Below, piece by piece: positions 9,813 through 20,252 of a DNA stretch of 64,000 nt. Below the pieces are notes generated by a model that worked only from the letters and a program-made list of their open reading frames with translations, did no database searches and was not told the DNA's origin. The position numbers and the translations under genes are program-made. This stretch comes from Drechmeria coniospora (lineage: Eukaryota; Ascomycota; Sordariomycetes; Hypocreales; Ophiocordycipitaceae). Within the stretch, counting starts at the first letter, position 1. Each line of letters opens with the position of its first letter. The stretch lies in assembly GCF_001625195.1 (NCBI RefSeq), contig NC_054389.1:11280520-11344519 (forward strand). Direction: 5' to 3'.

Positions 9813-10226
9813 TTACCTTTCGGGAGGCGGGGAGCTCGCTCTCATGCGCGATCCGCTCGCACTCCTCGGGAAGCCTTGGCAATGGCGATGAAGGCTCACC
9901 GACGACATGGATCCCTTTCTGCCCCCTCCGGTGGAACCGTCCTCGCTCGTGGACGAATGGTCGGGCCTGGGGAGCTCCGCCGGGAACGAGACGCTCGCCT
10001 TGCGACATTCGGTCGTCTGCTGCTCTCCCTCCGGCGACGTCGCGGCAGAGGCTCCCGCGTCGGTTTCGACGCCGCAGCGAGGCGGCTCAGACGGCGTTTC
10101 GATCTTGGCCTCGGCCGAGAAGTAGTCGTCGCCGGCGCCGCCGGCCCGTTGAGCTGCCGACGTCGAGGGCACGACCGTCATCGGGGAGATGTCCGAGTCT
10201 CTGCGGGTTACATTTGGCGACGCCAT
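9813..10226 (-). CDS. Probable first coding exon of an unidentified Ser/Pro-rich protein (gene incomplete)
   Basis: ATG at 10226 lies in a fair context (AAGCATGGCG) and is preceded on the minus strand by a pyrimidine-rich leader (about 10330-10400), as is common for fungal promoters. The frame runs 137 residues. It begins MASPNVTRRDSDISPMTVVP, contains GDDYFSAEAK and GGRKGSMSSVSLHR, and ends SRMRASSPPPE. The reading frame meets a stop exactly at a consensus donor: the exon probably ends at AAAG before GTAAGC. Low-complexity Ser/Pro with possible phosphosites (RRDS, RKGS) suggests a disordered regulatory or cytoskeletal protein. No domain or function is recognised, and downstream exons are not resolved. 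Confidence 0.4.
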   Translation of the reverse strand: MASPNVTRRDSDISPMTVVPSTSAAQRAGGAGDDYFSAEAKIETPSEPPRCGVETDAGASAATSPEGEQQTTECRKASVSFPAELPRPDHSSTSEDGSTGGGRKGSMSSVSLHRHCQGFPRSASGSRMRASSPPPER

Positions 10227-13200
10227 GCTTGTCGTCGATGGTGGCCTCTGCTCGGACCGCCAGGCCTCCTTCCCACTGGAGACGAACGTGTCGGCCTCGG
10301 CGAGGAGTGACTGGCTGTGGTGATGAACGATGTCACCGCGTCGAAGAGAGAGAAAAAGGAACGGCGAAAGCAGGGAAGAGGAAAAAAAAAAGAGGGACGG
10401 ATGACGTGGAGGAGATGAAGGAGTCAGAGGAGTCAGAGGAGTCAGAGGAGGCGGTGGAGGCGGTGGAGGCAGTGGAGGACAGGCCTAGGGAAAGGAAGGT
10501 ATCCTCTTCCTCGGCGGCAGGCGTTCCTGCTCGACGTTTCGTTTCCTTCACCACTTCGTTGCCGGCGACGAAGAAACGTGGTCGGTACGTATTTCCCAGC
10601 CAAGACACGGCGAGACAGGACCCAAGACAAAGATCTGCCCGTGTCACAGATCGGCACAAAGTTGCCGGCTCGGGGTGCACAAACGACGACGAGGCGGGAA
10701 GGTGCAGAGGAAAATCGAACGACGAGCCGAAATGGCTCCGGGTCCACGATGTGCCTTGCCAGGGGCGACGGGCGGCAACGCTGGCTTGGTCGAGGACAAA
10801 GTCGAGCCGAGTAGAGCCAAGCAGGAGGAGGCGGCCGGCGATTTCTGCGCGGACGAGGCGGATTGATTCGAAACGAACCAACTATCGGATGCCGCACCGA
10901 GCTCGGGCAGCGACGGAAGCGATGGCCGATGGCCGAAAAAGGTCGAAATAAAGAATGGCGATGGCGATGGCGAGCTTCGAAAGGACAGAGAGAAGGCTCC
11001 CGAGGCAAGGCTGGAGACGGCGAGAGTTGGATGTCAAGACGAAGTGAAGGCGAGGCGATCGAGGCGAAAGTGGCGGCCGGCTTGATGGGGTGTGAGCGAG
11101 CGCTTCTTGTACTCGCTCGCCGGTGCCGTCGACTGGACGGACTCGGAACTGGACGGCACAAGTTCAGAGCGAGCGCTCGAGGGGAAGGGAATGGCGAGGA
11201 AAGGGAGCAGGAGGGGACAGGTCTCTCTACCCGCCGGGAGCATCGACCAACCAGCGGAGCTGCTGCTGTTGCTGCGACCTCGGCGGCTGCTGCTGCTGCT
11301 GCTGCTGCTGCGGCTGCGGCTGCGATGCGGCAATGGGAGGACCTTGTTGCTCTTCGTCGGCGCCCCGAACCAAGTCGTGAAAGTGAACCGGAGCCGTCAG
11401 GTACGAGGACTCGCGAGTGCACAAATGTGCACTAGGTTCCTACGGGTGGGGAGTAGATGCAGTGTCCGTATTGCCATGTACCGTCCAGACCAGGTGGTGC
11501 GGGCGGGAGGCAGCCTGCGAGGCCAAGTACGTACCGCAGACGCACGCCTTATCCGGACGCACGAAGCGCAGTGCTGGCGGCGTGCAAGTATCGGTAGGTA
11601 CCTCGTGCGTGTGGTGGTACGGAGGTCGGGGGAATTCGGCGAGGGGGGGAGGCACTCGGCACTTGCAGTCGGTGCTCGCAGGTGCTCGCATGTACATGTG
11701 CGTGAATGCGCATGCACGAGGTACGGGGCACGGTAGGGGCCTGCAGGGCGATTACCCGCGTTCCCTCACCTATCCCCCAGCACCCTGTCCCGTTTGAGTT
11801 CGGCGACAGCGAGGCGAGGAATGCTGGCTGCCAGGTCGGTGCTCGCTCGGCCGGTGCGTGCTCTCTCGTTTGGTGCGTGCTCTCTCGTCCGGTGCTCTCG
11901 CTCGTCCGGTGCTCTCGCTCGTCGGATGCTTGACGCAGACTGCGAGTCGCCACCCGCCCAACCGTGGGTGGCGGTCCGTCGATTCGTTCGATGCCGGAGG
12001 CAAAGGCGGGTAGGCGAAGCCAAGGCTGGCTGGCAAGACCGACGACGGCCAACAGGCAGCGTTGGGTGCCGGGCTGACTGGGATGGGTTAGCCGAACAGG
12101 CGGGCTGCATGCACGCAAGCAGCCAGCTGGATAATACCGGCCGTCGTTTGCACAGCCCAAGTTCGTCGCCGCCCCGGTCGGACTCGGTTTGGATCGTCCG
12201 ATGCCGACGAAATATGGTGTTTCTCGTCGACGTCACCACGGGAACAAGGCCCGGTGGACACGATGCGGTGCGGTGCGGTGCGACGAGTTGAATTGGTCCC
12301 GGCGTGTCGTGATCGTCCGATGACACAAGCTCGCAGAGCCGCCAGGGAAGACGATGGGTGGTGGGTGAGCGAATCGGCCAGTTGGGTCGGTAGGCGGGCG
12401 GCCGATGCGAGCTGTCGACGGGTGCTCACCGCTCAGCGTTGCGTGCTCGTGAAAGGATTGCGCACACCTCGACGGTCCCGAAAGGCTCGAGACGCAGCGG
12501 ATGGATAGGAATACTACTACCTTGGCTGTCCTGGCCGTTGGTGGCGAGAAACCTGTACTTGCCGTAGCCTGTTGGTGACGGTCGGTGACCGTCGGTGCAA
12601 GTGCAGGGCGAGCGAGCCCGCCGAGGTGGAGCGAGGCGGAGCGTCCTAGTGGCCGCCAGCGCCTGCATGGGGCGGCCATCTTCCGCCGCGCAGCAGACCG
12701 TTCCAGAGGATGCGCTGGAGGTCCAGAAGCTTGGGCGACGTAGCCGCATTCGTACTAGATGCCAAGGTTCCCAAGGATGGTAGTACATGTACGGAGTACG
12801 GAACACACCTTGGTCTGTACAACTATTATCCGCAAGTACTTACAGTACAGCACTCCATACACCTACAGTACAACCACAAACTTGGAATCTTAAATCTTAC
12901 ACTTAATACAACTACGCCTACAACTAAGTAGGTACTAAAGTACGGAGTACGGAGTTCAAGTACACAGGTCAAGACTGCCCTAGAGTACTTGCAGGTACGG
13001 TACTGTGCAAGTATATACATGTAGGTGCTCTTGCTTGTACTACATGTAGGTGTACTTAAGTACTCTCTAGACTCGTACTCACATGTACTGTGCATGTGCT
13101 CCGTACTACTCCGTACTTGCGGAGTATTTCTTGCACTCACCAATGCCGACACCAACGCTGCTGCACACTGTGCCCTGGGGGTATAATTGCATGTATTTGT

Positions 13201-14579
13201 ACACATGAAAGTACAGTAACTACACCTACATTAGTGCTACAAGTCTCCATAAGTTAAATCAATTCTAAATTCTATTTTTCTCGTGAGCCTGAACGGAGTG
13301 CTTTGAATCGCGATCCGTAATGCGAGTGCGAATACGGCAGACAAATGAAAGCATACAAATTGGTGTACGGAGTACAGAGTACTGTAAAAGTGATGATGGG
13401 TGGTCTCGTAGAGTCTGGCACACCGTATTGCAAGTGATTCCGTACTGGTACGGAGTGCATGTGCATGTATTACTTTCGTAGGTACCTAATTAGTACTGTA
13501 AGTACTCCGTACTGTAGGTTCTGAACCGTACAGGTACTTGCTCCATACACCTATATTATATTCTCAACCCTCACAAAGACCCGCCCACGCGACGGGCTGG
13601 GCCGGCGGTGCTTGCAAACTCACCGGTGTACTCCCTGTATTGCGTGCGGGGAATAATACAGCAATAACTCGCCTACGACGTCCATATCTGTCACGGCCAC
13701 CCGCGTCGTTGTACGTTATACTTCGAATTCACAATGTACAGAGTTCAAGTCCATTCCATGTGTTACCGCCTGCACTGCCATGGCCATGACTGGAAGGATC
13801 CGCCAAGGCGTGAGCGCACTAGGCCTGGGCCGACATGCTTGCTTATTCAGGCACACGTACTCCGTACTAGGTACACCTACGGAGTACAGTACACTTACTT
13901 ACTCCGTACTTGGTGCCCATATCTTGCCAGAAGCACACGAGAGGCACATGGCACATCTTCCTTGAGCTGCACCAACTCTGGCACAAAGTGCCGGCGTGGG
14001 CCCGTCTCCTTTGCCCATGACCCACAAACGTCGCAGCAGACCTCCTTCGTCGTCACCCTCGGATTCATGCCCTGCTGTCGATGCCATGACCGCGCCGACG
14101 CGTGCGGCGGGAAGCAAAGGATTGCGTCGGCGTCGAATGTCCCGCACGGCCATACGCAGCAGCCACGCGGGACGACCAAGTCGAAACGGAAGTGATGTAT
14201 TCAAATACGTCAGTCAGTTTGTTGAAACTGGCCGCATCTGTTCGAGTGGCCGCGTTGAGCGCTCACTAATTCATGAACCGCCACGACGATACGACCCTGC
14301 TTGGCACGTCTCTTCTACTGCTCAAAGTCCACTAAACTCCCGTCCATCCCCCCCCACTGCGCTTGTCCAACGACGAAGAATGCCGAGAAAGCAAGGACGA
14401 CGCTACCTGTGAAATGCATTTTGTTGAACATTGGCTGCTGCCTCATCCATGTTAAATGTCGCGGATGGAGAGCGGATCCTCGCCCCTTTTTCGCCTGCGA
14501 GCGGCAAGTCACGTCGGGCCTCGTTCGTCGACGGCTGATGCCCAATGTCGGACCTTGCCGCCATCGCCATCGCCGCCGC
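10227..14579. other. Long intergenic region
   Basis: 10,230-11,430 is GC-rich, with GGAG/CCTC runs and a CTG tract. 11,430-12,780 contains GCTCGTCCGGTGCTCTC-type short direct repeats near 11,880-11,930. 12,780-13,960 is a block of GTAC/TACTCCGTA words with lower GC. Long frames on either strand here (up to about 440 codons) are low-complexity shadows in GC-rich DNA, and none resembles a protein family. The last 400 bp are the 3' flank of the SHMT gene. Confidence 0.5.
11287..11310. repeat. (CTG)8 trinucleotide tract
   Basis: A pure CTG run flanked by CGG/CTG variants. On the minus strand it gives poly-Gln within a short frame (DEEQQGPP, then Q runs) at 11227-11424. That frame is too short and isolated to call a gene. 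Confidence 0.9.
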
Positions 14580-16220
14580 CTAGATGCCGGCATCCATGCG
14601 CCAGCCCTCGACGGGGAGGGGAAAGGCGCTGGTCCAGGCAGAAATCTCCTTCCTGAGCTCCGTGATTCGCGGAACCTGCCCGCTGGCCACCTTGGCCTTG
14701 AAGTCCTTGAGCTTGTTGGCCTCCTTGGGCAGCGAGGCTTGCACCTCCTTGCAGATCTTGATGCTCTCGTCGATGTAGGTGGCCACGCGCTCAAAGGCCT
14801 TCTCGTCAAAGCCACGGCTGGACATGGCGGGCGTGCCGATGCGGATGCCGCACGGCGTCAGCGCGCTCTTGTCGCCGGGGATCGAGTTCTTGTTGCAGGC
14901 GATGTTGATCTGCTCCAGGACCGCCTCGACGCGGGCGCCGTCCAGGCTGTGCTGGCGGAGGTCGAGAAGGAGCATGTGGCTGTCCGTGCCGTCGGCGACG
15001 AGCTTGTGGCCCAGCTCCTTGAACCTCTTCTCCAGAGCCTTGGCGTTGGAGACGACCTTTTCCTGGTACGCCTTGAAGTCGGCCGTCTGCGCCTGCTTGA
15101 GGGCGACGGCGAGCGCCGTGATGGTGTGGTTGTGGGGACCACCCTGGTGGCCGGGGAAGACGGAGAAGTTGATGGGGCCCTCGAGGTCGTACATGGTCTC
15201 CTTGCCCGACTTGCCATCCACCGAGCGAACTCCCTTGCGGAAGAAGATCATGGCGCCGCGAGGTCCGCGGAGAGACTTGTGCGTCGTCGTCGTCACGACG
15301 TCGGCGTACTTGAAGGGCGTGGGGATCACTTCGGCGGCGATGAGGCCGGAAATGTGCGCCATGTCGACGACGAGGTAAGCACCGACGAGGTCGGCAATCT
15401 TGCGCATGCGCTCGTAGTCGATGAGACGGCAGTAGGCCGAAGTGCCGGCGACGAGGATCTTTGGCCGGTACAGGACGGCATTCTTCTCGAGCTGGTCGTA
15501 GTCGATGATGCCGGTCTCGAGGTCGACACGATAAGGCAACGTCTCAAAGTAGGTGGACACGGCCGAGATTCTGGACCGCCGTTAGCCGTCAAGAGTCGGC
15601 AGGCAGCAGTTTCATCCTTTTGTTGCCTACTTTCGCTGGGGCGTCTGGTAACCGTGGCTCAAGTGACCGCCATGGGGAAGGTCAAGGCCCATGAGGCGGC
15701 CGTGAGGAGGCATGATGGCTTGGTACACCTGCAGGTTGGCAGGGCTGCCGGAGAGACATTGGACGTTGACGCCCCACTTCTCGGCGTCGAGGTGAAAGGC
15801 CTCGAGCGCACGCTTCTGGCAAAGAAGCTCTATCTGGTCGATGTGCTGGTTGCCACCGTAGTAGCGGGCGCCGGGGTAACCCTCGGAGTACTTGTTGGAC
15901 ATGGGAGAGCCAAGGGCGTCGAAGACGGCCCGGGAGGTGATGTTCTCCGAGGCGATGAGAACGATGGACTCGCGCTGGCGCTGAACCTCATCTTTCTGCG
16001 GCACGTGTCAGCAAAATCACCGCGGATGGCGGCAAAAGAGGCCGGGCCGTCATGCATCGACGTACCATAATGGAGGCGACCTCGGGGTCAGACTCGAGGA
16101 GGGACTTCTCGAGCATCTGTGGAAAGGCCGAATCGTTAGCATCGGGTGCTGAGAGAGCAGGCGGCGGGGCCGAGAACAAACCTCCTTGTGAGAAACTGGT
16201 AGAGCGTAGTTGGACGACAT
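14580..16220 (-). CDS. Serine hydroxymethyltransferase, cytosolic
   Basis: Four exons: 16220-16182, 16116-16066, 15995-15631 and 15570-14580, giving 481 residues. The first three junctions are GTTTGT, GTACGT and GTAGGC donors paired with CAG acceptors; branch sites GCTAAC and GCTGAC are visible. The enzyme transfers the serine hydroxymethyl carbon to tetrahydrofolate, yielding glycine and methylene-THF with PLP. Family landmarks: [53 protein letters not shown], and the PLP lysine in [14 protein letters not shown] (about Lys250), followed by [12 protein letters not shown]. There is no mitochondrial presequence: the N-terminus [13 protein letters not shown] leads straight into the catalytic domain, supporting the cytosolic isoform. 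Transcribed in the same direction as the downstream-coordinate eIF3l gene, with a 1.4-kb gap. Confidence 0.97.
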
Positions 16221-17631
16221 TGTGGAATACTGTGTTCTGAGGAGGGATTGAGGAAGCAGAGGGCGAGCACGACGGTTACTGTAAAGTGCTTCGAAAGGGA
16301 GGGAAAATTTTAGAGCGACTTGATGGACAATACATGAAGAATACGAACACAGGTTGTCGACGTCACGTGTCTGCTATTGATGCAAAGTTCAAGCGGATGC
16401 CCGTCACTCCGCTATGATATTTTGGCTGTCGATACTTTGCATCTTGGTGCTGTGTGGTGAGAATGTCAGGTACCAGCCTACCTTGCGTCGGTAGCCTCTC
16501 AGCCTCTCACCCTCACCGCTCACTCTCCTTACCCCTCCTACCCCTCCCTACCTAAGAGGTCCGAGTATGCCGGCATGGCAACCGTGCGGCAGGACAGGTA
16601 CCGCACTGTACTAGGGAACGCCGAAGCCGCCGTCTCCAACAACTGCGCCCCGTGCGGGCTAGTGCCACAACACTTCAGGCACTGTGGCAAAGGCACCAGG
16701 TACCTCCGGGTTTGGCGCGCAACTGCAGTACGGAGTAGGTACGTACACACGTACATGTACACCGCACGGAGAACATGTACAGTACGTGCATTAATTCTGT
16801 ACTGTAGGATGAAGATCTGGTCTGGCGGTAAGTCAGAGCTCTAGAGTACGGAGAACCTGCAAGTGCATCCTGCTCTTCTCGTGCATTATTACTGTCCACC
16901 ATGTCTCGTGCTGGCACACACGTCCCTCGAGTCACCACATCATCCAGCCTGCAGTCGTGCTTCGCATCGTGGTGCTGCCTCACATGTTGAATATCTAGCA
17001 TGTTCGGCCGTATGCTTCTGTCTACGCTCGAGCTTTGATGCGCTAGCATGATCTTGGACGGCCTCGATTCAGGGTTTCTACTCACGGGGGTTACGCACGT
17101 GATGACGCTCGACCGCATCGTAGCTTGATTGTTGCACGAGTCTTGTCGCTGCACGAAAAAGGCGGACATGCAATGTGGGAAAGATGAGAGAAAGAGAGTA
17201 GCTACCTGCTACGCATCGCACTGCACGAGGTGGACGACAACACCAAATTCTGGACGGCGTATCGCCCCTTTGCGCCCATCATCCCTCGCCCTCACGTTGC
17301 CTTGGGCGCGCATTCGCTGCTTGATCGAATCTTGCCCGCCAAACTGACGGGCTTCGTCCAGTCTTTTGCGACGGATGAGTGCGAAGCCCACTGCCGGGTC
17401 TGAGTCAACCCCCTTCTGGAGCCTCGTCTGGGCCCATCCTTCGTGCTTCTTTCGCTCAAGCGAGAATTGTCCCCAACTCCGTGACGCCGGTTCCATGCTG
17501 GCCTGTCGTCGGCCGTACAACAAACATCCCGTCGGTCCGCCGCCCGCTCTCGCCGCCGACCTCGGCACGGCGATGGCGACCTCCTTCGACGGCGGGCGGG
17601 TGGATGCTGCCTCGCTCCCAAACGGCTGGCG
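16221..17631. other. Intergenic: SHMT promoter and eIF3l 3' flank
   Basis: Contains the SHMT 5' flank, GTAC-type words around 16,540-16,860, and GC-rich DNA to the eIF3l stop. No recognisable gene; the 119-codon minus frame at 17209-17568 shows no domain. Confidence 0.55.
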
Positions 17632-19194
17632 CTAGTTGTAGGTGCGCGACAGGTTGCGGAGGTACCAGTCCACCAGCTTACGGCCGACCTTGGCCTCGGA
17701 GATGTGAATCAGGTCCTGCGCATCGTTAGTCCGCCGCGCCGGCCGATGATGACGACGGGCCGTTGCTTACCCCTTGCAGTGCGTAGTCGAGGTCGCTGAC
17801 GTTGACGACCTCGCCGTCGAGCAGGCCCTGGTCCTGGTACCGCAGCTGCTTCGTTCGCTGCTTCGTGACGAGCAGCCACGACTGCAGCTCCTCCGGCTTG
17901 ACCTCGAGGAAGCCGGCGAGCTTGGTGAGGTCCATGGTGGTGTAGAGGCGGAGGTAGGACTTGATGGTCGGGCTCCACATGTTGGTCTTGACCTCGTCCA
18001 TGAAGACCGACAGGTGGTGCTCGATGGGGTCGATGTTGGCCTCGGGGTTGTCAAAGTCCGGCGGCACGGGCGAGATGAACTTGGGGCAGGCGGTGCGGAA
18101 GAGCTCCTCGAAGATGGGCAGCGACTCGGGACCGCCTCGCTGCAGCTTGAGCAGCTGGTCGCCGTACTTCTCGCGCAGGGCGCTGTGGATGGTGTCGTCG
18201 AGCCTCGTCGGCTGGAAGGCGACGCAGATGGCGATGAGGGCGTACATCTGCTCGTTCTTCTTCGTGATCGAGTCGTACTGCGCGTTCTTCTGGAAGTTCT
18301 TGGTCCTCGAGACGTAGACGAGGATGTGGCTGAACATGCGGATGGCATCGGCGTACCGGTGCATCATCATGTACGAGAAGCCGACGTAGTAGTACGTCGT
18401 GAAGTGGGCGGCCATGACGCGGGCGAACATGGCCTTCTTGTTGAGCTCGATGTCGTCGAGCGTCTTGAGGGCGAGGGCGAAGTCGCCGAGCAGGCAGTGT
18501 ACCCGCAGCAGGCCGATGATGGAAAAGTAACCCAGCATCTTATACAGGTTCTTGGATCCGTACTCTCCCGCGAGAGCCAGGGGATCCTCGTTGCGCTTCA
18601 TGGCCGCCAGCTGCTCCGTGATCTGCGACCGCTGGATGAGGGAGTAGAGGACGTTGAGGACGCTGTAGCAGCCCCAGGTGTTGGGGTTCTCGCGCAGGAT
18701 CTGGATCTCCTCCTCGTTGTTGGCCTGGCGGGCGATGCGCGATCGGTACGAGCAAAAGGAGTTGAACTGGTAGATGAACTCGTCGATGACGTCCCAGGCC
18801 CAGTAGTACTAGAGAGAGGGGGGGGGGAAGAGCCCACGTTAGTCGACGACGGCCTCGCGGGGGGGTTTTTTCATGCCGCCTCGCGCCGACATACCGAGGG
18901 TGGCTCGATATCCACGGGACCCTCCGAGTTGAGAATAAAGTGGAACAGGCTGCAGTACGAGTCGTAGCTCTGGAACTTGACCTCGAGAGGTGCGGAAAAG
19001 TCGAGCGGTTGCGCGGCCTGCACGAGGCGGGATTGGATGTCGTCGGTCTGCTGCAGCGACGTCGTCTGGCTCAGCTCGTCGCCGTCCTCGTACTGGACGT
19101 GCTCCTTGTACTCGGCCACCAGGGCCTCCTCCTCGACGTCGCTGTCGTCGTCGATGGCGCGGGCCGGAGCCATGCCGTTCTGGTATGTCGCCAT
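17632..19194 (-). CDS. Translation initiation factor eIF3 subunit L
   Basis: Exons 19194-18895, 18808-17771 and 17715-17632 give 473 residues, the usual size for eIF3l. Donors are GTATGT and GTAAGC; acceptors are TAG and CAG, with CTAAC before the last. The N-terminus is acidic (DDDSDVEEEALVAEYKEHV). The core has DVIDEFIYQFNSFCSYRSR, RENPNTWGCYSVLNVLYSL, YKMLGYFSIIGLLRVHCLLGD and TTYYYVGFSYMMMHRYADA, a helical-repeat/PCI arrangement. It ends with KVGRKLVDWYLRNLSRTYN. eIF3l is a PCI subunit of the eIF3 complex on the 40S ribosome; it is present in filamentous fungi and absent from budding yeast. Divergent from EFL1 across a 1.06-kb gap that holds a 20-bp tandem repeat. Confidence 0.96.
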
Positions 19195-20252
19195 GGTGCA
19201 AACGTCGACTTCTTCGTCACCGAGTTCGGAGCGTCGAGGTCGATGGCGGTCGATGGCGAGCGGGCGATGGACTGCAATTTTTCGTTTGCGGTGAGGGGCA
19301 CGATGGCACGGCGAATTTTCGTGTCGCTTAGGGCTTGTGGTGCGGATATAGCCATAGCGCATGAGATGGGTTGGGTTACGCGCCATGATATGCATCTATC
19401 GGGCATCTCCATACGTAGTGGGGCACGAATGCCTGCTGCGGGGTGGAGAGAACAGAATGGACAGCAGCGGTTACAGGAACATGTCCTCGCCAAGGTAAGT
19501 GCAGTACCTACTTGACGCAAAATTGTATTAATTATTGCTGCAAGTCTTACTTTTCCCAAGTTGCTCATTCTCATAAGACATCTGTACTGTACTCTGTACT
19601 TGCACGTCTGTTGACGAACCAGTTGTAACCAGTAAGGGATTGGAAGCCGACTTTCTTGCTCGCACAAGTACAGTACTTACAGTACCAGTACAGTACTTAC
19701 AGTGCCAGCACAGTACTTACAGTGCCAGCACAGTACTTACAGCACCAGTACAGTACCTACAGTGCCAGTACAGTACTTACAGTTGTACTTGTCAGCACTG
19801 TACTCCGTAATTTGCTCTGCGTCATTGGCGGTTTTTTTTTACTGCTGAGTCACAAGCATCGCACACCGACTACCAACTGCATCGTTCGTCGAGGAGCTGC
19901 CCGCCTGCTTGGTCGGTCCCTTTATGGATACCGTCGGTCCTTGGTCGACTTTGGAGGCCAAGTGGAGATTGAAGAGTCACGAACTATTCCTGCACTGTAT
20001 TACATACTTGCACACCTACTGTTTGTGACTCTCACACATGCAGGTGATGACCAGCAAGCCGAGGCCGACTTTGAAGCGCCACCAGACGAACCTTGCTCGG
20101 AGCCTCTGACCTGACTGTCAAACGGGGACGGGAAGGAAAGCACATATATTCGCTCTCTGGAGCCGGAGAATTATCAAGCTGCATGAAAGTCATCATCATC
20201 GCCCTCCGTGCCCTCTCCGCTCGCTTTTCCTCTCCTACGAACAGTACTCGCA
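19195..20252. other. Divergent intergenic region (eIF3l / EFL1)
   Basis: The shared upstream region of eIF3l (-) and EFL1 (+). The middle part (19,490-19,830) is GTAC-rich and contains the 20-bp array. A T run lies at about 19,833. No gene is recognised. Confidence 0.6.
19667..19786. repeat. Six tandem copies of a 20-bp unit
   Basis: The unit AGTACAGTACTTACAGTGCC starts at 19667, 19687, 19707, 19727, 19747 and 19767. Differences are almost all T/C or A/G changes and spacing is exact. It lies midway between two divergent start codons. Confidence 0.95.

Noticed and set aside
8788..11422. Long frames of 302, 317, 442 and 326 codons on both strands
   Set aside because: Overlapping, low-complexity and mutually exclusive; only the 9813-10226 exon has supporting start and splice context.
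14301..16070. 589-codon plus-strand frame
   Set aside because: Antisense to SHMT, whose exons, splice sites and motifs are unambiguous.
19667..19786. Regular array considered as CRISPR
   Set aside because: Head-to-tail 20-bp units without spacers, in a eukaryotic nuclear genome.
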